From DASVXQ01 sp046727955 (GTDB taxonomy: Bacteria; Actinomycetota; CALGFH01): a DNA stretch of 15,559 nt. Within the stretch, counting starts at the first letter, position 1, and every line of letters starts with the position of its first letter. The notes beneath the pieces were generated by a model. The model worked only from the letters and a program-made list of their open reading frames with translations, was not told where the DNA came from and made no database searches. A program made the position numbers and the translations under genes. The stretch is from NCBI GenBank assembly GCA_046727955.1, contig JBKPDO010000282.1:1-15559 (forward strand), read 5' to 3'. Shown one piece after another: positions 6,107 to 12,952 of this stretch.

Positions 6107-6129
6107 GTGGTATCTCGGGAGGGTAGAAG
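6101..6129 (+). promoter_or_regulatory. Promoter of the inositol operon
   Basis: A consensus -35 TTGACA at 6101-6106 is followed by a 17-base spacer and TAGAAG at 6124-6129 (four of six -10 matches). Start of transcription would be near 6136, giving a leader of about 35 bases before the first short ORF. It faces rightward into the iol genes and is overlapped by the operator candidate. Confidence 0.55.
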
Positions 6130-6170
6130 CAGAGCCGAGCGGTAGCCCGGTCGACAAGTGGAGACAGCTG

Positions 6171-6230
6171 ATGCGAGTCGGACTGGTCGGTGCGGGCCGG
6201 ATCGGCGTTCCCCATGACGAGGTCCGCTGA
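6171..6230 (+). pseudogene. Leader ORF derived from the 5' end of an inositol dehydrogenase gene
   Basis: This 19-codon ORF reads MRVGLVGAGRIGVPHDEVR. Its first 12 residues are the NAD-binding start of a Gfo/Idh/MocA inositol dehydrogenase and nearly equal the start of the intact dehydrogenase gene at 11908 (MHIGLVGAGRIGALH); the first 48 bases of the two match at 38 positions. GGAG lies in the leader about seven bases before the ATG. The stop TGA (6228-6230) overlaps the iolE ATG (6230-6232) by one base, so ribosomes translating it can restart at iolE, and the iolE Shine-Dalgarno GAGG (6219-6222) lies within it. I infer that a former first-gene dehydrogenase was deleted to a stump that now serves as a translated leader. 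A selected regulatory leader peptide is an alternative. Confidence 0.65.
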
Positions 6231-7111
6231 TGGGTCCGGCCCTGCAGGACCGCGTGGCGGGGGCGCCGATCTCCTGGGGCGTGTGCGAGGTCCCTGGCTG
6301 GGGCCACCAGCTCCGGCCGGACCGGGTGCTGGCGGAGATGCGCGAGGCCGGGCTGGTCGCCACCGAGCTCGGTCCCGACGGCTTCCTACCCGAGGCTCCA
6401 CGCGACAAGGCCGCCATGCTCGCGGCCTACGGCCTGCAGGCTGTCGGCGGCTTCGTCCCGATGGTGCTGTACCGGCCGGCCGGCGAGGTGATGAGCGCGG
6501 CCGCGAGCGCGCTCGAGTCCCTCGCCGCGACCGGGGCGTCGACGCTCGTGCTGGCCGCCGGCGCCGGGACGGAAGGCTACGACCGGCGCGCCCAACTCGA
6601 CGGCAAGCAGTGGCGGGCGCTGCTCGGCAATCTCGACCGGGTCCACGAGGCCGCCGGCGAGCGAGGGATCACGGCAGCGCTGCACCCGCACGTCGGCACG
6701 ATCGTAGAGCGGCCGGCGGAGGTCGCGCGGGTGCTCGACGGGTCCTCCATCCCGCTGTGCCTGGACACCGGGCACCTGCTCGTCGGCGGGACGGACCCGG
6801 CGCGGCTGGCGGCCGAGGTCCCCGCCCGCATCGGTCACGCCCACCTCAAGGACGTCGACGCGGCGCTCGCCGCCCGGGTGCGGTCGGGTGAGCTGACCTA
6901 TACCAAGGCGGTCGCGGCCGGGATGTACCGTCCGCTGGGCCGCGGCGACGTCGACGTCGCCGCGGCCGTCCGCAGCCTCGAAGCGGCCGGCTACGCGGGC
7001 TGGTACGTGATGGAGCAGGACGTCGTCCTGTCGCGGGAGCCGGCGCCCGGCGACGGCCCGCTGGCGGAGGTCCGCGCCAGCCTCGCCTTCATGCGGGAGC
7101 TCGACCTGTGA
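6230..7111 (+). CDS. iolE: IolE-like inosose dehydratase (TIM-barrel sugar isomerase/epimerase family)
   Basis: The 293-residue protein belongs to the AP-endonuclease-2-like xylose-isomerase TIM-barrel superfamily. In this operon it is the only candidate for 2-keto-myo-inositol dehydratase (IolE), making the trihydroxycyclohexane-dione that IolD opens. Features include APISWGVCEVPGWG near the start (12-25), LHPHVGT (151-157), LCLDTGHLLVGG (176-187), GHAHLKDVD (202-210) and VMEQD (260-264), giving the His, Asp and Glu metal ligands expected (H152/H154, D179, H182, H203/H205, E262). The isomerase IolI is from the same superfamily, so the exact reaction is inferred from context. The start at 6230 overlaps the leader ORF stop, with GAGG seven bases upstream. 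It ends in a four-base GTGA overlap with iolC. Confidence 0.75.
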   Translation: MGPALQDRVAGAPISWGVCEVPGWGHQLRPDRVLAEMREAGLVATELGPDGFLPEAPRDKAAMLAAYGLQAVGGFVPMVLYRPAGEVMSAAASALESLAATGASTLVLAAGAGTEGYDRRAQLDGKQWRALLGNLDRVHEAAGERGITAALHPHVGTIVERPAEVARVLDGSSIPLCLDTGHLLVGGTDPARLAAEVPARIGHAHLKDVDAALAARVRSGELTYTKAVAAGMYRPLGRGDVDVAAAVRSLEAAGYAGWYVMEQDVVLSREPAPGDGPLAEVRASLAFMRELDL

Positions 7112-7147
7112 GCCCGCCGAACGGCGGGGGCCCTGTGAGCCCGCCGA
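7105..7147 (+). repeat. 16-bp duplication carrying the iolC start codon
   Basis: CCTGTGAGCCCGCCGA occurs at 7105-7120 and again at 7132-7147, 27 bases (nine codons) apart and in frame. Each copy contains GTGA, so iolC has two equivalent GTG starts at 7108 and 7135; only the first overlaps the iolE stop. Confidence 0.8.
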
Positions 7148-8109
7148 GCCGTGGCGACCCTCCCTTCGACGTCCTGACCATGGGGCGGATCGGCGTGGAC
7201 GTCTACCCGCTGCAGGTCGGCGTCTCGCTCCGCGAGGTCACCACGTTCGGCAAGTACCTCGGCGGCAGCCCTACCAACGTCGCGGTCGCTGCGGCACGCT
7301 ACGGCCGCCGCGTGGCGGTCATCACCCGCACCGGCGAGGACCCCTTCGGCCAGTTCCTCCACGACGCACTGCGGCGCTTCGCCGTCGACGACCGCTATGT
7401 CAGCGCGGTGCCCGGGCTGCCGACGCCGGTGACCTTCTGCGAGATCTTTCCGCCGGACGATTTCCCGCTGTACTTCTACCGCTTCCCGAAGGCTCCGGAC
7501 CTGGAGATCGCCACCGCGGAGCTGGACATGGACGCCATCCGCGACGCCAGGGTCTTCTGGGTCACGGGAACGGGCCTGTGCCAGGAGCCGAGCCGCTCGG
7601 CCACCCTGGACGCGCTGCGGGCGCGAGGCGGGAGCGGCCTCACCGTGCTGGACCTCGACTACCGGCCGATGTTCTGGCCGTCGCGGGACCAGGCCCGCTT
7701 CTGGATCGGCCGCGCGCTCGAGCACGCCACCGTCGCGGTCGGCAACCTCGACGAGTGCGAGACCGCTGTCGGGGTACGCGACCCGAAGGCCGCCGCCGCC
7801 GCCCTGCGCGATGCCGGCGTCGACCTCGCCATCGTCAAGCAGGGGCCCGCGGGAGTGCTGGCGGTGGACGACGGCGGTCAGGTCGAGGTCCTACCGCTCC
7901 ACGTCGAGGTGCTGAACGGGCTCGGCGCCGGCGACGCCTTCGGCGGCGCGCTGTGCCACGGGTTGCTGGCCGGCTGGGACCTCGAGCGGCGGATACGGTT
8001 CGCCAACGCCGCCGGCGCCATCGTCGCCACGCGCCTGGCGTGCGCCGACGCCATGCCAGAGGCGGCAGAGGTGGAGGCACTGCTCGCGGAGGCCGCCGAT
8101 GCACGCTGA
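7108..8109 (+). CDS. iolC: 5-dehydro-2-deoxygluconokinase (PfkB family)
   Basis: This PfkB/ribokinase-fold kinase phosphorylates 2-deoxy-5-keto-D-gluconate with ATP, the step that commits the inositol-derived sugar acid to cleavage. The N-terminal IolC-typical stretch TMGRIGVDVYP (24-34) precedes the substrate motif LGGSPTNVAVAAARYG (51-66). The ATP/anion-hole motif GLGAGDAFGGALCHG (271-285) contains the catalytic base D276, and IVKQGPAGV (242-250) is also typical. The 333-residue length fits bacterial single-domain IolC. It is co-translated with iolE through a GTGA overlap at 7108-7111. A second in-frame GTG at 7135, created by a short duplication, could be the true start; the first nine residues are Pro/Gly-rich and probably dispensable. 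The end overlaps the next gene by 11 nt. Confidence 0.88.
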   Translation: MSPPNGGGPVSPPSRGDPPFDVLTMGRIGVDVYPLQVGVSLREVTTFGKYLGGSPTNVAVAAARYGRRVAVITRTGEDPFGQFLHDALRRFAVDDRYVSAVPGLPTPVTFCEIFPPDDFPLYFYRFPKAPDLEIATAELDMDAIRDARVFWVTGTGLCQEPSRSATLDALRARGGSGLTVLDLDYRPMFWPSRDQARFWIGRALEHATVAVGNLDECETAVGVRDPKAAAAALRDAGVDLAIVKQGPAGVLAVDDGGQVEVLPLHVEVLNGLGAGDAFGGALCHGLLAGWDLERRIRFANAAGAIVATRLACADAMPEAAEVEALLAEAADAR

Positions 8110-8986
8110 GCAGCTCCAGGGCATCCTCGACGCCCGGACCCGCCGCCCGGAGGCGATCGCCGAGGCGGCCGCCCGCCGCCGGCGCCCGCGGTCGCTGCTC
8201 AACGAGCACGGCAGGCTCATGGTGATCGCGGCCGATCACCCCGCCCGCGGCGCGCTGCGGGTCGGTAGCGACCCGTTCGCGATGGCCAGCCGCACCGAGC
8301 TGCTCGACCGGATCTGCCTGGCGCTGTCGCGGCCCGGCGTCAACGGCGTGCTGGGCACGCCGGACGTCGTCGAGGACCTGCTCCTGCTCGGTGCGCTCGA
8401 CGACAAGGTCGTGATCGGCTCGATGAACCGCGGCGGACTCGCCGGCACCGCGTTCGAGATGGACGACCGCTTCACCGCCTACGACGCCAGGTCGATCGCG
8501 GCCATGGGCTACGAGGGCGGCAAGATGCTGCTGCGCATCGACCCCGACGATGCCGCGACCGCCGCGACGCTGGAGGGGTGCGGGCGCGCGGTGAGCGAGC
8601 TGGCCGAGCGGCGGCTGCTGGCCGTGATCGAGCCGTTCATCTCCCACCGCGTCAACGGGAAGGTGCGCAACGAGCTGACCGCCGACGCCATGATCCGCGC
8701 CGTGACGGTCGCCGCCGGCATCGGCACGACCTCGGCCTATACCTGGCTCAAGGTGCCCTTCGTCGAGGACGTGGAGCGGGTCATGGCCGCGACCACGTTG
8801 CCCGCGCTGATCCTCGGCGGCGACGTCACCGGCGATCAGGACGCCGCCCTCAGCGGCTGGAGCAAGGCGCTGGCGCTGCCGACCGTCCAGGGGCTGGTGG
8901 TCGGCCGGGCGCTGCTGTTCCCGCTGGACGGCGACGTCGCCACCGCCGTCGACGCGGCCGTGAGCCTGCTGGAGCAGAGGAGGTGA
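8099..8986 (+). CDS. Cgl0159-family (beta/alpha)8 protein, probable inositol-pathway aldolase
   Basis: The 295-residue protein matches the Cgl0159-type (beta/alpha)8-barrel family, a class I aldolase-like (DeoC/LacD fold) group found inside actinobacterial iol clusters. Visible landmarks are MVIAADHPARGALRVG (41-56), GSMNRGGLAGTAFEMDDRF (107-125), GYEGGKMLLRID (137-148), VIEPF (176-180) and YTWLKVPFVEDV (214-225), where K218 could form the Schiff base, then LILGGDVTGD (237-246). No canonical IolJ is present in the window, so this protein is the natural candidate to cleave phosphorylated 2-deoxy-5-keto-gluconate into dihydroxyacetone phosphate and malonate semialdehyde. That role is inferred. 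GGAGG at 8088-8092 lies six bases before the ATG, inside iolC. The stop is in a GTGA overlapping a possible iolB start. Confidence 0.75.
   Translation: MHAEQLQGILDARTRRPEAIAEAAARRRRPRSLLNEHGRLMVIAADHPARGALRVGSDPFAMASRTELLDRICLALSRPGVNGVLGTPDVVEDLLLLGALDDKVVIGSMNRGGLAGTAFEMDDRFTAYDARSIAAMGYEGGKMLLRIDPDDAATAATLEGCGRAVSELAERRLLAVIEPFISHRVNGKVRNELTADAMIRAVTVAAGIGTTSAYTWLKVPFVEDVERVMAATTLPALILGGDVTGDQDAALSGWSKALALPTVQGLVVGRALLFPLDGDVATAVDAAVSLLEQRR
8977..8983 (+). promoter_or_regulatory. Shine-Dalgarno site deciding the iolB start
   Basis: GAGGAGG ends eight bases before the GTG at 8992 and directly abuts the GTG at 8983, which is therefore too close to be used from this site. It favours 8992 as the main iolB start. 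Confidence 0.6.
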
Positions 8987-9045
8987 CCCAGGTGACCCAG
9001 GTGAACCAGGTGACCCAGGTGACGGGGGTGAACCAGGTGGCGCGG
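8983..9045 (+). repeat. 9-bp tandem repeat with serial GTG starts at the front of iolB
   Basis: Seven consecutive 9-bp units begin at 8983, 8992, 9001, 9010, 9019, 9028 and 9037; the commonest is GTGACCCAG, with GTGAACCAG variants and a degenerate last unit. All are in the iolB frame and each starts with GTG, coding VTQ/VNQ triplets. Unit number could change the length of the N-terminus and the distance between the Shine-Dalgarno site and later starts without breaking the frame. Confidence 0.85.
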
Positions 9046-9951
9046 CCACACGTCCTGCCCGCCGGCGGCGCGCCGCACGGCGATCCGTTCTCCCTGACCG
9101 TGACCCCGGAGCTGGCCGGCTGGTCGTTCAGCGGCCTGCGCGTGCTGGAGCTTCCGGCCGGCGGCGGCCAGGCCATCGACACCGGCGACGACGAGATGCT
9201 CGTGCTGCCGCTGTCCGGCGGCTGCACAGTGACCTGCGCCAAGCGGCGGTTCCAGCTCGAAGGCCGCGACAGCGTCTTCTCGAGCGTGACCGACTTCGCC
9301 TACCTCCCGCCCTACAACCACGCCGAGGTGGTGTCGGAGGCGGGCGGCAGGTTCGCGCTACCCTCGGCGCGGGCGGCGGGAGCGGCGCGGCCGGACCGGG
9401 CGGCGGGCCCGCTGCCGCCCCGCTACGGCCCCGCCGACGGCGTTCCCGTCGAGCTGCGCGGCGCCGGCCGCAGCAGCAGGCAGGTGAACAACTTCTGCGC
9501 GCCAGAGGTGTTCGAGGCCGCCCGGCTCATTGCGGTGGAGGTGCTCACCCCTGCCGGCAACTGGTCGTCGTACCCGCCGCACAAGCACGACGAGCAGCGC
9601 GACGGCGAAGTGGTCCTGGAAGAGATCTACTACTTCGAGGTCGCGCTGGGACCGGGCGGGCCCGGCTTCGCCTACCAGCGGGTCTACAGCTCGGGCCCGG
9701 ACCGGCGGATCGACGTGTGCGCCGAGGTCCGCAGTGGTGACGTGGTGCTGATCCCCTATGGCTACCACGGCCCGTCGATGGCCGCTCCCGGCTACGACCT
9801 CTACTACCTCAACGTCATGGCCGGCCCCGGCGAGCGGGCGTGGTGCTTCTGCGACGACCCGGCCCACGCCTGGGTCCGCTCCACCTGGAAGGACCAGCCG
9901 GTCGACGAGCGACTGCCGCTGACCACCCCGGGCAGGCGGAGGCGCCCATGA
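8992..9951 (+). CDS. iolB: 5-deoxy-glucuronate isomerase
   Basis: IolB is a bicupin metalloenzyme that converts 5-deoxy-D-glucuronate, the ring-opening product of IolD, to 2-deoxy-5-keto-D-gluconate. From the chosen GTG it has 319 residues. The N-terminal cupin covers about 45-125 and the second, metal-binding cupin carries SSYPPHKHDE (192-201, with H197 and H199), LEEIYYFEV (209-217) and IPYGYHGPSMAAPGYDLYYLN near the end. QVNNFCAPEV (164-173) between the domains is typical. The C-terminus ends in a basic GRRRRP. The first 18 residues are coded by 9-bp repeats and have no counterpart in the fold, so any of the GTGs from 8983 to 9037 could start the protein; 8992 has the best Shine-Dalgarno spacing. 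The stop overlaps the iolD ATG as ATGA. Confidence 0.87.
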   Translation: MTQVNQVTQVTGVNQVARPHVLPAGGAPHGDPFSLTVTPELAGWSFSGLRVLELPAGGGQAIDTGDDEMLVLPLSGGCTVTCAKRRFQLEGRDSVFSSVTDFAYLPPYNHAEVVSEAGGRFALPSARAAGAARPDRAAGPLPPRYGPADGVPVELRGAGRSSRQVNNFCAPEVFEAARLIAVEVLTPAGNWSSYPPHKHDEQRDGEVVLEEIYYFEVALGPGGPGFAYQRVYSSGPDRRIDVCAEVRSGDVVLIPYGYHGPSMAAPGYDLYYLNVMAGPGERAWCFCDDPAHAWVRSTWKDQPVDERLPLTTPGRRRRP

Positions 9952-11819
9952 CCGCCCGCACCCGCCGCCTCACCGTCGCGCAGGCCCTAGTCCGGTTCCT
10001 GGCCAACCAGTACAGCGAGCGCGACGGCTCCAGGCAGCGCCTGATCGCCGGCTGCTTCGGCATCTTCGGCCACGGCAACGTCGCCGGCGTTGGCCAGGCC
10101 CTGCTCGAGGCCGGCGACGACCTGCGCTACTACCAGGCGCGCAACGAGCAGGCCATGGTCCACGCCGCGGCCGGCTACGCCCGCATGCGCAACCGGCTGT
10201 CCACCTTCGCGTGCACCACCTCGATCGGTCCCGGCGCCACCAACATGGTCACCGGCGCCGCGGGCGCCACCATCAACCGGCTGCCCGTGCTGCTGCTGCC
10301 AGGCGACGTCTTCGCCACCCGCGTCGCCGACCCGGTCCTGCAGCAGCTCGAGGAGCCACGCTCCCCTGACGTCTCGGTCAACGACTGCCTGCGGCCGGTG
10401 TCGAGGTTCTGGGACCGGATCAACCGCCCCGAACAGCTCGTGCCCTCGGCGATGGCGGCCATGGCCGTGCTCACCGACCCGGCCGGGACCGGTGCCGTCA
10501 CGCTCGCGCTGCCGCAGGACGTGCAGGCGGAGGCCTTCGACTTCCCCGAGGAGCTCCTCGCCGAGCGGGTCTGGCCGGTGCGCCGGCCGCCGCCAGAGCC
10601 CGGCGCGGTTGCCGCCGCGGCGGAGCTGATCCGCTCCGCGCGCCGGCCGCTGATCGTCGCCGGCGGCGGGACGATCTACGCCGAGGCGACCGGCGCGCTG
10701 CGGGAGCTGTGCGAGGCCACCGGCATCCCGGTCGGCGAGACCCAGGCGGGCAAGGGGTCGCTTCCCTACGACCACCCCAGCGCGCTCGGCGCCATCGGCG
10801 CCAGCGGCACCACCGCCGCCAACGCCGTCGCCCGCGACGCCGACGTGGTGATCGGCGTCGGCACCCGCTGGAGCGACTTCACCACCGCCTCGCGCAGCCT
10901 GTTCGCCAGCCCCGGCGTGCGCTTCGTCAACCTCAACGTGGCGGCCGCCGACGCGGTCAAGCAGGCCGGGCTGGCGCTGCTGGCCGACGCCCGCCTCGGG
11001 CTGCTGGCGCTGCGCGAGGCGCTGGAGGGCTACGCCGTGGAGCCCGAGCACCGGCGGCGCGCCGCCGCGCTCGCCGGCGAATGGGACGCCACCGTGCAGC
11101 GTGCCTACACGCTCGGCCACGGCCCGCCGCTGGCACAGTCGGAGATCATCGGCGCGGTCAACGAGGTCAGCGAGCCGCGCGACGTGGTGGTGTGCGCCGC
11201 CGGCAGCATGCCCGGAGAGTTGCACCGGCTGTGGCGCACCCGCGACCCGAAGGGCTACCACGTCGAGTACGGCTACTCGTGCATGGGCTACGAGATCGCC
11301 GGCGGGCTCGGCGTCAAGATGGCCGCCCCCGACCGGGAGGTGTTCGTTCTAGTCGGTGACGGCTCCTACCTGATGATGGCACAGGAGCTGGTCACGGCGG
11401 TGCAGGAGGACGTCAAGCTCAACGTGGTGCTGGTGCAGAACCACGGCTTCGCCTCCATCGGCGCCCTCTCGGAGGCGGTCGGGTCGCAGCGGTTCGGCAC
11501 CAGCTACCGGCACCGCGACCAGGCCTCTGGTCGCCTCGACGGCGACCTCCTCCCGGTCGACCTCGCCACCAACGCCGCCAGCCTCGGCGCCGACGTGCTG
11601 CGCGCGAGCACCGCCGAGGAGCTCCGCACCGCGCTGGCCGAGGCGCGCAAGTCGAGCCGCACCACCGTCGTCCACGTGGAGAGCGACCCGCTGGTGCCGG
11701 CGCCCGATTCCGGCGCCTGGTGGGACGTGCCGGTGGCGGAGGTGTCGGCGCTCGAGTCCACGCGCCGGGCGCGAGAGGACTACCTGGCGCGCAAGCGGCA
11801 GCAACGGACCTATCTGTGA
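9948..11819 (+). CDS. iolD: 3D-(3,5/4)-trihydroxycyclohexane-1,2-dione hydrolase
   Basis: IolD is a thiamine-diphosphate enzyme of the acetolactate-synthase superfamily that hydrolytically opens the cyclic dione made by IolE to 5-deoxy-D-glucuronate. The 623-residue length is normal. The N-terminal pyrimidine-binding domain includes YYQARNEQAMVHAAAGYA (61-78, E67 being the cofactor-activating Glu) and TSIGPGATNMVTGAA (91-105). The central domain includes IVAGGG (236-241) and GETQAGKGSLPYDHP (263-277). The C-terminal domain carries GDGSYLMM (470-477) to VQNHGFASIG (496-505), the thiamine diphosphate/Mg motif. GGAGG at 9938-9942 is five bases before the ATG, and the start overlaps the iolB stop by four bases. 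The stop codon lies inside a 16-bp tandem duplication. Confidence 0.93.
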   Translation: MTARTRRLTVAQALVRFLANQYSERDGSRQRLIAGCFGIFGHGNVAGVGQALLEAGDDLRYYQARNEQAMVHAAAGYARMRNRLSTFACTTSIGPGATNMVTGAAGATINRLPVLLLPGDVFATRVADPVLQQLEEPRSPDVSVNDCLRPVSRFWDRINRPEQLVPSAMAAMAVLTDPAGTGAVTLALPQDVQAEAFDFPEELLAERVWPVRRPPPEPGAVAAAAELIRSARRPLIVAGGGTIYAEATGALRELCEATGIPVGETQAGKGSLPYDHPSALGAIGASGTTAANAVARDADVVIGVGTRWSDFTTASRSLFASPGVRFVNLNVAAADAVKQAGLALLADARLGLLALREALEGYAVEPEHRRRAAALAGEWDATVQRAYTLGHGPPLAQSEIIGAVNEVSEPRDVVVCAAGSMPGELHRLWRTRDPKGYHVEYGYSCMGYEIAGGLGVKMAAPDREVFVLVGDGSYLMMAQELVTAVQEDVKLNVVLVQNHGFASIGALSEAVGSQRFGTSYRHRDQASGRLDGDLLPVDLATNAASLGADVLRASTAEELRTALAEARKSSRTTVVHVESDPLVPAPDSGAWWDVPVAEVSALESTRRAREDYLARKRQQRTYL

Positions 11820-11844
11820 GATCACGTCTCTGTGAGATCACGTC
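11813..11844 (+). repeat. 16-bp exact tandem duplication at the iolD stop
   Basis: TCTGTGAGATCACGTC occurs twice back to back (11813-11828 and 11829-11844). The first copy contains the iolD stop. Each copy holds GTGA and TCAC as a small inverted repeat two bases apart, so it could also act as a protein-binding or RNA-structural element. Confidence 0.85.
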
Positions 11845-11857
11845 GGAGGCTACGGAC

Positions 11858-11902
11858 ATGGCCGGTATGACCCATCATCCGCAGTTCCTCAGTGCGGTGT
11901 AG
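11858..11902 (+). CDS. Short leader ORF before iolG
   Basis: A 14-codon ORF reads MAGMTHHPQFLSAV. It has a well-placed Shine-Dalgarno GGAGG (11845-11849) eight bases before its ATG, and its TAG at 11900-11902 ends five bases before the iolG ATG, which itself has no Shine-Dalgarno site. Ribosomes finishing this ORF could therefore restart on iolG. The same frame can also be entered at a GTG at 11816 that overlaps the iolD stop as GTGA, giving 28 residues; that would match the overlaps elsewhere in the operon. I do not recognise the peptide. It may be a remnant of a lost gene or simply a coupling leader. Confidence 0.45.
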   Translation: MAGMTHHPQFLSAV

Positions 11903-11907
11903 CACCC

Positions 11908-12906
11908 ATGCATATCGGACTCGTCGGAGCGGGGCGGATCGGCGCTCTTCATGCCCGCATCCTCCGCGCGTCGCCGGCGGTGGACGCGCTGACCATCGCC
12001 GACCTCGAGCCGGACCGGGCCAGCAAGCTCGCGGCCGAGGTCGGCGCCACCGCGGTGCCGACACCCGCGGCGCTGGTGGGTGCCGGGGTCGACGCGCTCG
12101 TCATCGCGGCCGCTACCGCGGCGCACGCCGAGCTGATCCACCTCGGCGCCGATGCGGGCCTGCCGACGTTCTGCGAGAAGCCCATCGCGCTCGACCTGGA
12201 GGCCACCGACGCGGTCATCGAGCACGTGCGCAAGACTGGCATCGCGCTGCAGATCGGCTTCCAGCGCCGCTTCGACGCAGGCTACCGGGAGGCCCGGCGC
12301 CGGGTCGCGGCCGGCGAGCTGGGCCGGCTGCTGGTGGTGCGGATGGCCACGCACGACCCGGCCCCCCCGCACGAGGCCTACATCCCGGTGTCCGGTGGGA
12401 TCTTCCGCGACCTGCACATCCACGACTTCGACATCCTGCGCTGGGTGACCAGGCAGGAGGTCGCCGAGGTCTACGCCGACGGCGCGGTCCTCGACGACCA
12501 GACATTCGCCAACTACGGCGACGTCGACACGGCCGTGGCCGTGCTGCGCCTGGAGGGCGGCACCCTCGCCATCCTGTCCGGCACCAGGCGCGACCCCCTC
12601 GGCTACGACGTCCGCATGGAGCTGTTCGGCGCCGGGGACAGCATCGCGGTCGGCCTGGACGACCGGACGCCGCTGCGCTCGGTCGAGCCGGGCGTGGCGG
12701 CGCCCCGCGCTCCCGGCTACCGCGACTTCGTGCAGCGGTTCGAGCCCGCCTACCGCGCCGAGCTCGCCGCGTTCGCCGAGCTCGCCCAGGGCCGGGCGGA
12801 GAGCCCGTGCACCGGCGAGGACGCCAGGGCCTGCCTGCTCGTCGCCATCGCCGCGGATCGGTCCCGCGCCGAGCATCGGCCCGTTCGCGTGGAGGAGGTG
12901 GCATGA
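11908..12906 (+). CDS. iolG: Inositol 2-dehydrogenase (Gfo/Idh/MocA family)
   Basis: The 332-residue enzyme oxidises myo-inositol to 2-keto-myo-inositol (scyllo-inosose) with NAD, the first pathway step. The N-terminal Rossmann fold has GAGRIG (7-12). The family motif CEKPIAL (89-95) carries the catalytic Lys K91, GFQRRFD (117-123) is a substrate-side signature, and GGIFRDLHIHDFDILRW (163-179) supplies the catalytic Asp and His (D168 and H172), corresponding to the Lys-Asp-His triad of characterised inositol dehydrogenases. Related dehydrogenases act on scyllo- or chiro-inositol, so the isomer preference is uncertain. Its ATG has no Shine-Dalgarno site, and expression probably depends on the short ORF just upstream. 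Its first 48 bases are closely similar to the leader ORF at 6171. A 46-bp gap without a visible terminator leads to the transport genes. Confidence 0.88.
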   Translation: MHIGLVGAGRIGALHARILRASPAVDALTIADLEPDRASKLAAEVGATAVPTPAALVGAGVDALVIAAATAAHAELIHLGADAGLPTFCEKPIALDLEATDAVIEHVRKTGIALQIGFQRRFDAGYREARRRVAAGELGRLLVVRMATHDPAPPHEAYIPVSGGIFRDLHIHDFDILRWVTRQEVAEVYADGAVLDDQTFANYGDVDTAVAVLRLEGGTLAILSGTRRDPLGYDVRMELFGAGDSIAVGLDDRTPLRSVEPGVAAPRAPGYRDFVQRFEPAYRAELAAFAELAQGRAESPCTGEDARACLLVAIAADRSRAEHRPVRVEEVA

Positions 12907-12952
12907 CAGTTCTCGGAGCGAAGCGTGCACCCACTAACCGCAGGAGGTACCC

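Larger units (their letters stand above)
6065..6165 (+). repeat. 11-bp direct repeat flanking the iol promoter
   Basis: CAAGTGGAGAC occurs at 6065-6075 and again at 6155-6165, exactly 90 bases apart, on either side of the iol promoter. The second copy carries the GGAG ribosome binding site of the leader ORF. The cause may be chance duplication or a second protein-binding site. Confidence 0.45.

Noticed and set aside
6024..6401. Upstream extension of the GntR reading frame
   Set aside because: It would run over the iol promoter and the iolE start; the DNA-binding domain is already complete from the GTG at 6023.
8578..8982. Upstream extension of the iolB frame into the aldolase gene
   Set aside because: The translation is Arg-rich shadow sequence; the cupin protein begins after the GTG repeat array.
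9987..11261. 424-codon leftward frame opposite iolD
   Set aside because: It is the usual GC-rich antisense shadow of a real gene, with no recognisable domain or start signal.
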